IMG/VR virus record: IMGVR_UViG_3300032240_001151
Span: 1-64,000 of that record
Length of the DNA stretch: 64,000 bases
DNA from: a virus
Reading direction: 5' to 3' (one strand)
Shown here: positions 6,096-12,919 of the stretch, one piece after another
Position numbering within the stretch: the stretch's first letter is position 1
Layout of the letters: each line of letters starts with the position of its first letter
Notes under the pieces: model-generated
Told to the model about the DNA's origin: nothing
The model's input: the letters and a program-made list of their open reading frames with translations, nothing else
The model's database searches: none
Position numbers and translations under genes: made by a program

Positions 6096-7172
6096 ATTAT
6101 ATATTGCTGACCGTCGGGCGTCGATCCTACACACGAAGTGCATCCCTCTTTTGAAGGGACGACCCAATGCAGTAACGTTCGGGTAGATGATTTCGGTGTA
6201 CCTACTACGTGGAAAGGGTAACGGTCAATAGTCAGACACTATGTTACCTACACGATAGAAAAAGTCACGCTAACCATCGGAGTTCCAAACTTGCATCGGG
6301 ATACCAATATCGGTCAGATTTTAAAGATTGAAAGAATGTCAACTGCCGTTTGATTAACATCACGACAAGTACAATCGGGAATAGACATTTATCCCGATAG
6401 TAATATTTTCTTTCAATTGTGCTCCTATTATACTTTTGCTACAGGTCGGCGGGAGACACGGGACTTTCACCCATCGCTTAACACGTTCCAAGTTTGCATG
6501 CAGGGACGAGGAAGTTTTTTCGCTTTAACTTCTTTCCTCTTAAAAGCGTGAGAAAATTACAGAGGTTTATGCCTTTTGTCCGGGGGCAACCCAATACCCA
6601 AGATTACTCTCGGATACCTCCTGACACTCTCATGCCAAGACGGTGCTGAAGTTTAACGGACTTGTGCTTCGGGATTGGTCGGAGTTCAAGGGACACCCTA
6701 CGACCTCGCTAATGATTACCATTACAGCGACCATACCATCTACTCACAAGAGCCTTCACCTCATCCCTTACGAACTCGCCCGCACCTTCCTTAGGGGTTC
6801 ACGGGTCCGCTACTCTACATGACCTCAGCCATATAGTTAGCCGTAAGGAACTGGATTTATCTCTCTTGCTTTGGGTTGACTCGGATTTGTGGTCCGACTG
6901 ATACAGTCATCTATCTACTCAACCTTACGGCTGTGATTACGGATAGACAATCAACACCTCGCACAAGACATATGTCAGACGTATATTTTTGTGTGCGCCC
7001 CTCCCACGTGAGGGTCACGGCTTACTCCGGACCGCGCCTTACTCGGTCATAGTGTTCACCAATGTAGAGACATAGTGAAGGTTTGCATGCCTGCTCTTCG
7101 GTTTGTTGCCTTAGAGGTCATTGGCATCGTTGCAGGGACTAAGCGACTTAGTTAGGTCGGGTATGCAATATT

Positions 7173-7216
7173 GGGCTCCCTTATGCGGAATCGAACCGCT
7201 TCGCCAGTTTAAGGGA
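7173..7216 (-). other. tRNA-like mini-helix (acceptor plus T-arm)
   Basis: On the minus strand a 7-bp acceptor-like stem TCCCTTA/TAAGGGA (7216-7210 with 7183-7177) encloses only nine linker bases and a T-arm GCGG-TTCGATT-CCGC with a consensus T-loop, and is followed by GCCCA. There is no D-arm or anticodon arm. Such acceptor/T-arm helices are RNase P substrates, so this may be a processing element at the 5' end of the large RNA. Confidence 0.6.
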
Positions 7217-7241
7217 AGACATTCGGGATCGGGTGAGTCAC

Positions 7242-7808
7242 TTATTTGCCTGCAGTAATTTGCAGGGCTTTCTTAGCTGCTGCGAGTGCCTTACGCTCTG
7301 CAGAGATTTTTGCTTCTGCTTCTAGTATGTGCTTAGGAACAAGGCTCTCATAAAGTTCCTTTGCATCTTGGCGAGTGTACTTGAGATTAACCTTTACGGC
7401 TTTCTCAACTGCCATGAGATTGTTAGAGGCTACATCCACAGAGATGTTCTGTCCTTTGTGACCGAACGCCTTGGCAATGCCGAGGGCTATCTCATCCTTG
7501 CTTGACTTGTTGAAGGTCAACTCATCGGTAGTGAACCGAGAGTTAAGGATGATTTCAGTGATACCGAAGTTAACACTGCGAATTTTCTCAGCGAAAGTTT
7601 TACCCTTTGGAGTAAACTCACCCCTTACCTCTTTGTTGATAACAACTTGGATGCAAGGCTGTTTGTAAGATACAGAACACTTCTCAATGAGACTGCGTAC
7701 TGCGTTACCTATTGTTTCAGTCGGACGACCGATTGACAAATCTACGTTTCTAACTTGTGGCGTTAAAGAAGCATCTTTAAGCGACACGATTTGAATAGTT
7801 GCTTTCAT
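7242..7808 (-). CDS. hypothetical protein, 188 aa
   Basis: I chose the start at ATG 7808-7806 (MKATIQIVSLKD), with an A-rich leader. An in-frame ATG 120 bases upstream exists, but the extra residues look like translated leader. The protein is alpha/beta with basic patches and an Ala/Lys/Glu-rich C-terminal helix (HILEAEAKISAERKALAAAKKAL). Codons are more GC-rich than in neighbouring genes. It ends next to the tRNA-like element and candidate ncRNA and probably shares their promoter. No family is recognised. Confidence 0.65.
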   Translation of the reverse strand: MKATIQIVSLKDASLTPQVRNVDLSIGRPTETIGNAVRSLIEKCSVSYKQPCIQVVINKEVRGEFTPKGKTFAEKIRSVNFGITEIILNSRFTTDELTFNKSSKDEIALGIAKAFGHKGQNISVDVASNNLMAVEKAVKVNLKYTRQDAKELYESLVPKHILEAEAKISAERKALAAAKKALQITAGK

Positions 7809-7920
7809 TTTGATTAATTTTGAATTGTGGTGATGAATTTTGAACTTCATAGCGACCACCCGATACCCGTATGTCAAAGAACTTTTGAAAGTTCGTATGT
7901 GATTGGTTTGTTGCCGTTCA

Positions 7921-7933
7921 CATACCAAAGATA
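7921..7933 (-). promoter_or_regulatory. putative Bacteroidota-type promoter
   Basis: On the minus strand TATCTTTG (7933-7926) matches the Bacteroidota -7 box TAnnTTTG and lies about 120 bases before the start of the gene at 7242-7808. The first of four TTAACA direct-repeat boxes (7945-7964) occupies the -33 position, so activator- or repressor-controlled firing is likely. Confidence 0.5.
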
Positions 7934-7944
7934 AGGAAAGAAGA

Positions 7945-8109
7945 TGTTAACGAAACGTTAAACCATTAGATGTTAACGTAGTGTTAAACCCTAAACCCAT
8001 AACCCTGAAAGAACTCTGTAAGCAGTTTGTTGCTGATTACCCCACTAAGATAATAGCAGGTGGTGTTAAAGAAATGTTAAACATTTAGGTGTTAAGGAAA
8101 TGTTAAACT
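7945..8109. repeat. four 20-bp direct repeats (TTAACA-N5-TTAACA boxes)
   Basis: Units lie at 7945-7964, 7971-7990, 8064-8083 and 8090-8109. Each reads TGTTAAnGnAnyGTTAAAC on the plus strand, or on the minus strand TTAACA, five bases, TTAACA (one box ends in G). Half-sites are 11 bp apart, one helical turn, and units form two pairs with 26-bp spacing. This is the geometry of a tandem-binding regulator (PhoP/OmpR style) or of replication iterons. They lie between divergent transcription units. Confidence 0.8.
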
Positions 8110-8196
8110 GGGCAGGATCCGGCAGGTTAGCGTTTATATCGACTCCCAAAATCTCACAAACTCAAATATATAAAAAATATATACATCTACCAAATC

Positions 8197-8307
8197 CTAC
8201 CCACTAAAACTACCCACTAAAACTACCCACCGGCCACCCTAATTTATGCACAACAAATACCCTTAACCTACCCCCCTAAGTCACCCCTCAAGTCACCCCC
8301 CTAAGTC
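8197..8307. repeat. C-rich tandem repeats in divergent intergenic region
   Basis: CTACCCACTAAAA occurs at 8197-8209 and 8210-8222 with a partial third copy at 8223-8230. Three copies of a CCCCT(C)AAGTC unit follow at 8273-8307. The plus strand is strongly C-rich and no gene lies here. Together with the adjacent AT-rich tract (8166-8190) and the direct repeats, this resembles a replication origin. The remaining bases 8308-8400 show nothing further. Confidence 0.6.
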
Positions 8308-8409
8308 GTTTTCCCTAAAGGTGGCTAATTCGATACCTTTAAGTCCGGCCAAACTCAGAAGCAGCCCCCCCCCTTAAAGAACTCCTTTTTACCTACACAG
8401 GTTTTTGCA

Positions 8410-8418
8410 ATATTTATG
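8410..8418 (+). promoter_or_regulatory. late-promoter-like motif (variant)
   Basis: ATATTTATG, one mismatch to the recurrent ATATTTATA element, 31 bases before ATG 8450. It would drive the first rightward gene. Confidence 0.45.
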
Positions 8419-8449
8419 TATATACCTCAATAAAAAATTTCCAAAAAAA

Positions 8450-9067
8450 ATGAAGCTTATTGACATCCTTACGGATTTATTGAAAGAAGAAAGTGGTAAT
8501 GTATTCTTTCTTTTAAAGCCAACAGACATTTTAGATGCCTTAGTAGAAGATTTCTATACTAATACTCCCAGTATGCAGAAATTGATAAGTAGAGGTATTT
8601 CTCCTGTTGATATTTCTAATGCCATGGATAATCTTTTAGGACTTACATTTTCAGGGACGGATAGTGCTTGGAAGGAACTAGAGTCTGAGGCAAATGCCTC
8701 TAAAAGCGAATTAGCTGCTGCTAAAAGGGATGTAGATTCTTTTGTTGGTACTCTTAAAAAAGATGTTCCTGCTATCTCTAATGTCTTTAAAGCGGTTTAT
8801 GCTGCTTATGATAAGGGAGATGAGAGTCTTATGACTAAGTTGTCTCCTCAGTACATAGATACCTATTTGAAATACTATACGTCAGACGTAGTTAATAAAA
8901 AGACTAATATTAGGAGTTCAGAGGACTATAAAAACCTTATTGGTGCTTTGAAAGATTTAACAACAAAAAACGAAGAGTGGAGTCAGAAATACAAAAATAG
9001 CATAGATTGCAATAATCCGAAAGGCTTCTCTCAAAGAGCGCATTGCGCAGGAAGGAAAAAACATTAA
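8450..9067 (+). CDS. putative head-targeted protein with Cys/His C-terminal motif
   Basis: Start chosen at ATG 8450, after an A8 tract; an in-frame ATG at 8418 would only add translated leader. The N-terminus (MKLIDILTDLLKE) belongs to a peptide family shared by about thirteen proteins here and ends in L-x-E, as in T4 capsid-targeting sequences cut by the prohead protease. The middle is helical. The C-terminus carries NPKGFSQRAHCAGRKK, a Cys/His/basic motif recurrent on phage proteins of unknown role. A packaged internal head protein is inferred. Confidence 0.55.
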   Translation: MKLIDILTDLLKEESGNVFFLLKPTDILDALVEDFYTNTPSMQKLISRGISPVDISNAMDNLLGLTFSGTDSAWKELESEANASKSELAAAKRDVDSFVGTLKKDVPAISNVFKAVYAAYDKGDESLMTKLSPQYIDTYLKYYTSDVVNKKTNIRSSEDYKNLIGALKDLTTKNEEWSQKYKNSIDCNNPKGFSQRAHCAGRKKH

Positions 9068-9085
9068 AATACAAATACAGGAAAA

Positions 9086-9403
9086 ATGATCAATTTTATA
9101 AAACTGTTAACGGAAGCTACAAAAAATTTTGAATCTTTTGCTAAAAATCGTTTAGCCGGTGCAGAAAAAATAATAGCTAATGCAAAGGAAAAAGGCGGAG
9201 ATGCTTTACTTACATATAGGCACTTTAAAGTAAAACCAGCTTACTATAAAAAAGCTATAAATGGCAAATTTGATATAGAGGCTGCTAAAAAGGAATTTGA
9301 AGAAACTTATAAGAAGATATCATTAAAAATGACTCAAACGGAGTTTCAGCGTGAAGTTGGACGTTTAGAGGTATTAGGAGAGTTGATAATAAAAAACAAA
9401 TAA
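9086..9403 (+). CDS. small putative head-targeted protein
   Basis: This 105-aa, Lys-rich helical protein begins MINFIKLLTEATK, with L8-T-E10 as a possible prohead-protease site. It directly follows the similarly headed gene at 8450. No other domain is seen, and the cargo role is inferred from the N-terminus alone. Confidence 0.5.
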   Translation: MINFIKLLTEATKNFESFAKNRLAGAEKIIANAKEKGGDALLTYRHFKVKPAYYKKAINGKFDIEAAKKEFEETYKKISLKMTQTEFQREVGRLEVLGELIIKNK

Positions 9404-9547
9404 ATGGCAAACGCAGCACCCAAGAAGAAGCCGATGAAGTCCCATAGGTCCGGCAAGAAGACAAAGAAGAGGATTGATCAAAACCATCAGATCCTTAGGA
9501 ATTTTGTGAGTCCAATACAAAATATCGTTGATAAAAGTGGAGTCTAA
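9404..9547 (+). CDS. 47-aa basic protein
   Basis: ATG 9404 to TAA 9545-9547. The N-terminal half is Lys/Arg/Pro-rich (PKKKPMKSHRSGKKTKKR), likely nucleic-acid binding or disordered. It starts one base after the preceding stop and overlaps the next gene's start region. Confidence 0.5.
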   Translation: MANAAPKKKPMKSHRSGKKTKKRIDQNHQILRNFVSPIQNIVDKSGV

Positions 9548-10235
9548 ACTATCTATTGTCATCCCTTGTAAGAATGAGAACTATGTGTTGATTGAGACTT
9601 TGCATTGTCTCATTAAACAGAAGGGTATTGAAGGGGTTTCTATTATCGTAGCAGATTGTTCTACGGACAATACCAGATCTTTGGTAGAATTGTTCAGTAA
9701 GTTGTCTAAACTTAATTTGGTGTTTACGGAGGGCGGTTTGCCGGCCATAGCCCGTAATAACGGGGCTAAGTTAGTAAAAACTCCTTATGTGTTGTTTTTG
9801 GATGCGGATACCCATATATACAATCCTAATTTGATTAGTGATTGTTTAGATCTGTGTATATCGGGATATTATGATTTAGTTACCTGTAAGTTTACTACAG
9901 AGAAGCCCTATAATTATGTTTATAGGGTTTTTGATTTTGTGCAGTGGGTTAGTTCTAAAACACAGCCTTTTTGCTTAGGCGGTTTTATGTTGTTTAAATT
10001 AGAAGCTTTTAAAACCCTTAATGGATTCAATGAAGAAGATAAAATTGCTGAGGATTATCATCTCAGTTCGAAAGTTAAACCTAGAAGGTTTAAGGTGTCA
10101 AACTATTTCGTGTATACTCCAAGTAGAAGATTTAGTAAGAAAGGTATACGGTATATGATATCCCTGGCATGTAATGCCTGGGTTAACAGGCATAACGATG
10201 ACTGGTTTAAAAAAGACTACAACTATTGGAAATGA
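9528..10235 (+). CDS. family 2 glycosyltransferase
   Basis: A GT-A fold sugar transferase. LSIVIPCKNE (residues 8-17) opens the nucleotide-binding fold, Asp43 follows in VADCSTDN, and the metal-binding DAD is at 92-94 (VLFLDADTH). The family adds a sugar from a nucleotide-sugar donor to glycans or lipids. No Met start is available; TTG 9528 or GTG 9537 would serve, both overlapping the previous gene. It overlaps the phosphoesterase start by ATGA, so the pair is coupled and may modify host lipopolysaccharide or a virion glycan. Confidence 0.85.
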   Translation: MIKVESKLSIVIPCKNENYVLIETLHCLIKQKGIEGVSIIVADCSTDNTRSLVELFSKLSKLNLVFTEGGLPAIARNNGAKLVKTPYVLFLDADTHIYNPNLISDCLDLCISGYYDLVTCKFTTEKPYNYVYRVFDFVQWVSSKTQPFCLGGFMLFKLEAFKTLNGFNEEDKIAEDYHLSSKVKPRRFKVSNYFVYTPSRRFSKKGIRYMISLACNAWVNRHNDDWFKKDYNYWK

Positions 10236-10978
10236 ACAACTACAAGGCTATTATTGTTTCTGACCTGCATTTAGGGACGAAGGACTCTAAATGTGATGAG
10301 TTCTTAGAGTTTATAGATAAGCATCCTACGGATCTGCTGATCCTCAACGGAGACATAGTTGATGCGTGGGCTATCAACAGAGGCTCTAAGTGGAAAAAAC
10401 AGCATACCAAGGTCATAGGCAAGATCCTGAAACTATCCAATAAAACCCAGGTTGTATGGATTCGTGGGAACCACGATGAATTCATAACTGAGTTTATAGG
10501 GAATAGCTTTGGAGGGGTAGAGTTTAGAGAAGACTACACCATCCGATACCAGGAGTGGATTGAATACGATAACTGGCAGAATAGATGCTATTACGTCTTC
10601 CACGGAGACGTTATAGACATATTCATTACAAAGTATAAGTGGCTATCCAAAATAGGCTCTATAGGCTACGATTTAGCCTTATGGCTTAATAGGGTGTATA
10701 ACAACTATAGAGCTTGGCGTAAGCTCCCATACCAGAGTATCTCCCAGAAGATCAAGGAAGGCGTAAAGAAGGCTGTTTCTTACGTTAATGACTTTGAGGT
10801 TACTGCCATTAAGATGGCCGAGAAAAAGGGCTGTAATGGCGTTATATGCGGTCATATACACCAACCTAAGGATAGGATGATTGACGGTAAGCGATATGTC
10901 AATAGCGGTGACTGGGTTGAGAACATGACCGCTATACTTGTTGATCATAAAGGCAAGCTTTCTATTTATAAAAAATAA
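10232..10978 (+). CDS. metallophosphoesterase, LpxH-like
   Basis: A calcineurin-type phosphoesterase with all motifs present: D11-L-H13, G40-D41, G79-N80-H81-D82, H124-G-D126 and G207-H-I-H210. The overall layout, including the helical insert after the HGD motif, resembles UDP-2,3-diacylglucosamine pyrophosphatases (LpxH) of lipid A synthesis, but specificity cannot be read from sequence. ATG 10232 overlaps the stop of the glycosyltransferase gene; a TTG two codons upstream is less likely. Envelope modification is a plausible joint role. Confidence 0.82.
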   Translation: MNNYKAIIVSDLHLGTKDSKCDEFLEFIDKHPTDLLILNGDIVDAWAINRGSKWKKQHTKVIGKILKLSNKTQVVWIRGNHDEFITEFIGNSFGGVEFREDYTIRYQEWIEYDNWQNRCYYVFHGDVIDIFITKYKWLSKIGSIGYDLALWLNRVYNNYRAWRKLPYQSISQKIKEGVKKAVSYVNDFEVTAIKMAEKKGCNGVICGHIHQPKDRMIDGKRYVNSGDWVENMTAILVDHKGKLSIYKK

Positions 10979-10982
10979 ATGT

Positions 10983-11114
10983 ATGTATAAGTTTTTTGAT
11001 CTGTTGTTTAATTTTAAGGCCTCTAAGGAGGACATGATTGCTAAGGGTTTTATCTGGGCTGTATTGTTGTTTGGTGGCTGTTGGTTGTTAGCTTTGGGGG
11101 TTAGCTCTCTATAG
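10983..11114 (+). CDS. 43-aa membrane peptide
   Basis: ATG 10983 to TAG 11112-11114. A short basic N-terminus is followed by a hydrophobic helix (GFIWAVLLFGGCWLLALGV). Its size and topology would fit a holin-like or regulatory membrane peptide, but nothing proves this. Confidence 0.45.
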   Translation: MYKFFDLLFNFKASKEDMIAKGFIWAVLLFGGCWLLALGVSSL

Positions 11115-11166
11115 CTGTATATATAAAATATATTAGGTGTGGTTCGCGCGACCTGGCGGTTTTGCT

Positions 11167-11175
11167 ATATTTATA
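11167..11175 (+). promoter_or_regulatory. late-promoter-like motif
   Basis: ATATTTATA, 17 bases before ATG 11193 of the lipoprotein gene. The GC-rich TTCGCGCGACC stretch lies just upstream. Confidence 0.5.
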
Positions 11176-11192
11176 TGTATAAAAATTATTTT

Positions 11193-11483
11193 ATGAAATA
11201 CCTTATTATCTACTTCCTTTTAGCATTAATTGGGTGCTCCTCTCCTGTTAGAATAGTTGAGAGTTATTCAACGGATAGTACCGGTAAAACTATTAAGACT
11301 ATTACTAAATATTACGATAGTTCTCCTGTTGTTCATCGTGAGTTTATTGAAGATCACTACTATAGCAATCCTTATTACTATAGGCCTTTTGGTTATGGTT
11401 ACTATCCTCGTACACAGATAGTGGTTCCTATTAGGCCTAGCTACGGTCCTAGATATACTCCACGAAACAACCCTCATCATTAA
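11193..11483 (+). CDS. lipoprotein, 96 aa
   Basis: Start chosen at ATG 11193, which gives a clean type II signal peptide (MKYLIIYFLLALIGC; lipobox LIGC, Cys15). A start 54 bases upstream would bury it. The mature part is Ser/Thr-rich and then Tyr/Pro/Arg-rich (YYYRPFGYGYYPR), like many surface lipoproteins of Bacteroidota phages with a glycine-tyrosine tail. It may decorate the host outer membrane. Confidence 0.65.
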   Translation: MKYLIIYFLLALIGCSSPVRIVESYSTDSTGKTIKTITKYYDSSPVVHREFIEDHYYSNPYYYRPFGYGYYPRTQIVVPIRPSYGPRYTPRNNPHH

Positions 11484-11484
11484 A

Positions 11485-12123
11485 ATGATTAAGCTACTAG
11501 ATTTATTTAAAGAGTCTCTAAAAGAAGAGACCAGTATCTTAAAAGAAGTTGGGGAGAATACCTATTCTTTTAGTGATCCGGAAATAGAGGTTATTAGCCC
11601 TAGTAAGAACTTTGTGATTTATACCTTTAAGACTAAAAAGAAAAAGGATGAAGATGGGAAAGAGATAGTGGGTACGGAAACAGAGTATGAAGTTACTTTC
11701 CAGTCTACTTACTTTAAGAATAGTCCAGACTTTAAATGGGAGACGGATATCTCTTTTGATCCTATATCTAAAGAAGATGATGAGGATGTTATGGCTTACT
11801 CCTTTGATAAGCCTGAAGTTGGAGAGACTAATGAATTTGATGCAGCTGCTGTGTTGTTTACTGTTGCTAAGATCATTCTTGCTTTCATAGAAGAGTTTAA
11901 GCCTGAGTCTTTATCCTACAGCGGTATTGTTTCCGGCAAGGAAACGCCAGGAGCTTCGGTGATGACTAAGAGAGATCGTATTTATGATATGATGGTGCAG
12001 TCTATGATTAGTAAGGCTCCAGGGTATAGTTTTAAAAGACAAGGGTTTAACATGACAATTTTCTATAAAGGGGAACTTCCTGTACCAGGACATAATAAAA
12101 TCTTTGATTACCCCAATTCTTAA
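11485..12123 (+). CDS. putative head-targeted protein, 212 aa
   Basis: The N-terminus MIKLLDLFKESLKEE has L12-K-E14 as the likely cleavage site and is followed by an alpha/beta domain (strands around NFVIYTFKTKKK and EYEVTFQST, and a long amphipathic helix near residues 118-140). No known domain is recognised. It starts one base after the lipoprotein stop. Packaging into the head is an inference from the shared leader peptide. Confidence 0.52.
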   Translation: MIKLLDLFKESLKEETSILKEVGENTYSFSDPEIEVISPSKNFVIYTFKTKKKKDEDGKEIVGTETEYEVTFQSTYFKNSPDFKWETDISFDPISKEDDEDVMAYSFDKPEVGETNEFDAAAVLFTVAKIILAFIEEFKPESLSYSGIVSGKETPGASVMTKRDRIYDMMVQSMISKAPGYSFKRQGFNMTIFYKGELPVPGHNKIFDYPNS

Positions 12124-12131
12124 TATTTATA
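12123..12131 (+). promoter_or_regulatory. late-promoter-like motif
   Basis: ATATTTATA, overlapping the end of the preceding gene's stop codon and 16 bases before ATG 12148. Confidence 0.55.
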
Positions 12132-12147
12132 CTATATAACTAATAAA

Positions 12148-12567
12148 ATGAAAAACGAACAGAAATTTAAACAAAGAATAGCAGAGATTGCTGCTAAGAT
12201 TGCTGAGGGCGCTTACGGAGAAGAGGATGAAGTTAAAAAACCTAAACAAGAGGAAGACATGGAAGAAGCTGAACAAAAGTCAGACGGTGAAAAAGTAACT
12301 ACTATATTATCTAGGATATCTAGCCTTAGAACTCCTATGAATCTTGTAGATCAGGCTTCAGAGTTTACAGATCTTTTAAGAGGTTTGTTACCTATGATGC
12401 CTAAGCTTACCCCTCAAAGAGCTATACAAGGTATGAACACCCTTAGAAATGAATTGGCTAAAACTGCAGCTAATGCAAATTCAAATGAGCCTAAGTCAGG
12501 TTCTGAAGGTGGTGATGAAGATCTTCCTCAACTCCAAGAAGCGTTCAATCGCATTAACAGAAAGTAA
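12148..12567 (+). CDS. acidic helical protein, possible head-core or cargo protein
   Basis: This 139-aa protein is very charged (EEDEVKKPKQEEDMEEAEQK at 25-44) and helical, resembling scaffolding or core proteins in composition. Its first residues (MKNEQKFKQRIAE) end in I-A-E, compatible with the prohead-protease rule. It is the last gene before a strong terminator. No family is recognised. Confidence 0.5.
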   Translation: MKNEQKFKQRIAEIAAKIAEGAYGEEDEVKKPKQEEDMEEAEQKSDGEKVTTILSRISSLRTPMNLVDQASEFTDLLRGLLPMMPKLTPQRAIQGMNTLRNELAKTAANANSNEPKSGSEGGDEDLPQLQEAFNRINRK

Positions 12568-12583
12568 TAATTATTAAATAAGA

Positions 12584-12624
12584 GAAAGGCTTGCTATTCA
12601 ATCTGGCAGGTCTTTCTTTTTTTT
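12584..12624 (+). terminator. strong rho-independent terminator
   Basis: GAAAGGCTTGC (12584-12594) pairs with GCAGGTCTTTC (12606-12616) over 11 bp including two G-U pairs, and is followed by T8 (12617-12624). It ends the rightward operon at 12567. Confidence 0.9.
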
Positions 12625-12708
12625 ATAATTGTCATAAAGTATAGAGATTCCGGCTGCTATTGTAAGCAGTATAAGGCATCCGAATATCATCAGACCTACT
12701 ATATCCAT
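12598..12708 (-). CDS. 36-aa membrane peptide
   Basis: ATG 12708-12706 to TGA 12600-12598. It has a hydrophobic helix (residues 3-22) then a Lys-rich tail (YKKKKDLPD). It pairs with the basic mini-protein upstream on the same strand. Both lie between rightward operons, and the 3' end overlaps the plus-strand terminator. Confidence 0.45.
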   Translation of the reverse strand: MDIVGLMIFGCLILLTIAAGISILYDNYKKKKDLPD

Positions 12709-12722
12709 GGGTTTGGTTTTTA

Positions 12723-12851
12723 CTACCGCCCTTGTCCTCTATATGCTTTTGGTCTTGGGCTGTGTTTGTTATAAGATTTTTTTGCAACTCCAAGTTTTCT
12801 TTTACCAAAGGTGATCTTTATGGAAGTACCACCGCCTTTTGCTTTTGCCAT
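12723..12851 (-). CDS. 42-aa basic mini-protein
   Basis: ATG 12851-12849 to TAG 12725-12723. Strongly basic (KITFGKRKLGVAKKSYNK, then RPKAYRGQGR) with an opening MAKAKGGGTS, so nucleic-acid binding is plausible. Sequence character differs from the AT-driven chance frames around it. No family is recognised. Confidence 0.5.
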   Translation of the reverse strand: MAKAKGGGTSIKITFGKRKLGVAKKSYNKHSPRPKAYRGQGR

Positions 12852-12895
12852 GACTTATTCTTTTATATAAATATTTGTTAATTGATTGTTTTTTA

Positions 12896-12904
12896 ATATT
12901 TATA
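12896..12904 (+). promoter_or_regulatory. late-promoter-like motif
   Basis: ATATTTATA, 15 bases before ATG 12920 of the first leucine-rich-repeat gene. Confidence 0.55.
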
Positions 12905-12919
12905 TATAATTAAAGTAAT

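Larger units (their letters stand above)
6002..7216 (-). ncRNA. candidate large structured non-coding RNA (~1.2 kb)
   Basis: No reading frame of note occurs here on either strand, and base composition is clearly more GC-rich than in flanking genes. Helices visible by eye: 6327-6336 with 6408-6417 (10 bp), 6374-6380 with 6392-6398 (7 bp), 6511-6516 with 6527-6532 plus loop 6521-6526 with 6543-6548 (an H-type pseudoknot), 6706-6714 with 6720-6730, 6839-6848 with 6923-6932 (10 bp), 6882-6885 with 6893-6896 and 7138-7143 with 7147-7152. On the minus strand the loops are A- and purine-rich, as in folded RNAs, and the upstream gene, tRNA-like element and terminator all point that way. Giant phage RNAs such as GOLLD and ROOL have this size and context; a degenerate group II intron is an alternative. 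The strand and ends are inferred. Confidence 0.6.

Noticed and set aside
5969-7241. Ribosomal RNA, RNase P RNA, standard tmRNA or tRNA cluster
   Set aside because: No universally conserved rRNA or RNase P segments, no full cloverleaf and no tmRNA tag frame could be found by eye. Only one T-arm-like element is present.
5969-7241. Group II intron
   Set aside because: A GGGUGAAAGUCCC-like hairpin exists at 6459-6471 (minus) but no clear domain V, no reverse transcriptase and no interrupted gene were seen. Kept only as an alternative.
7242-7928. Longer N-terminus for the 188-aa gene (start at 7928)
   Set aside because: The extra 40 residues are basic and His-rich and cover the leader. The start at 7808 has an A-rich upstream region, and the promoter box at 7926-7933 overlaps the longer start.
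7985-8003. Telomere-like CCCTAAACCC sequence
   Set aside because: It occurs once, without tandem repetition, inside the regulatory repeat region; chance is sufficient.
8197-8307. CRISPR array
   Set aside because: The repeats are 13 and ~11 bp, directly abutting and without spacers of constant length.
10679-11035. 118-aa minus-strand frame
   Set aside because: It is antisense to the complete phosphoesterase gene and has no independent support.
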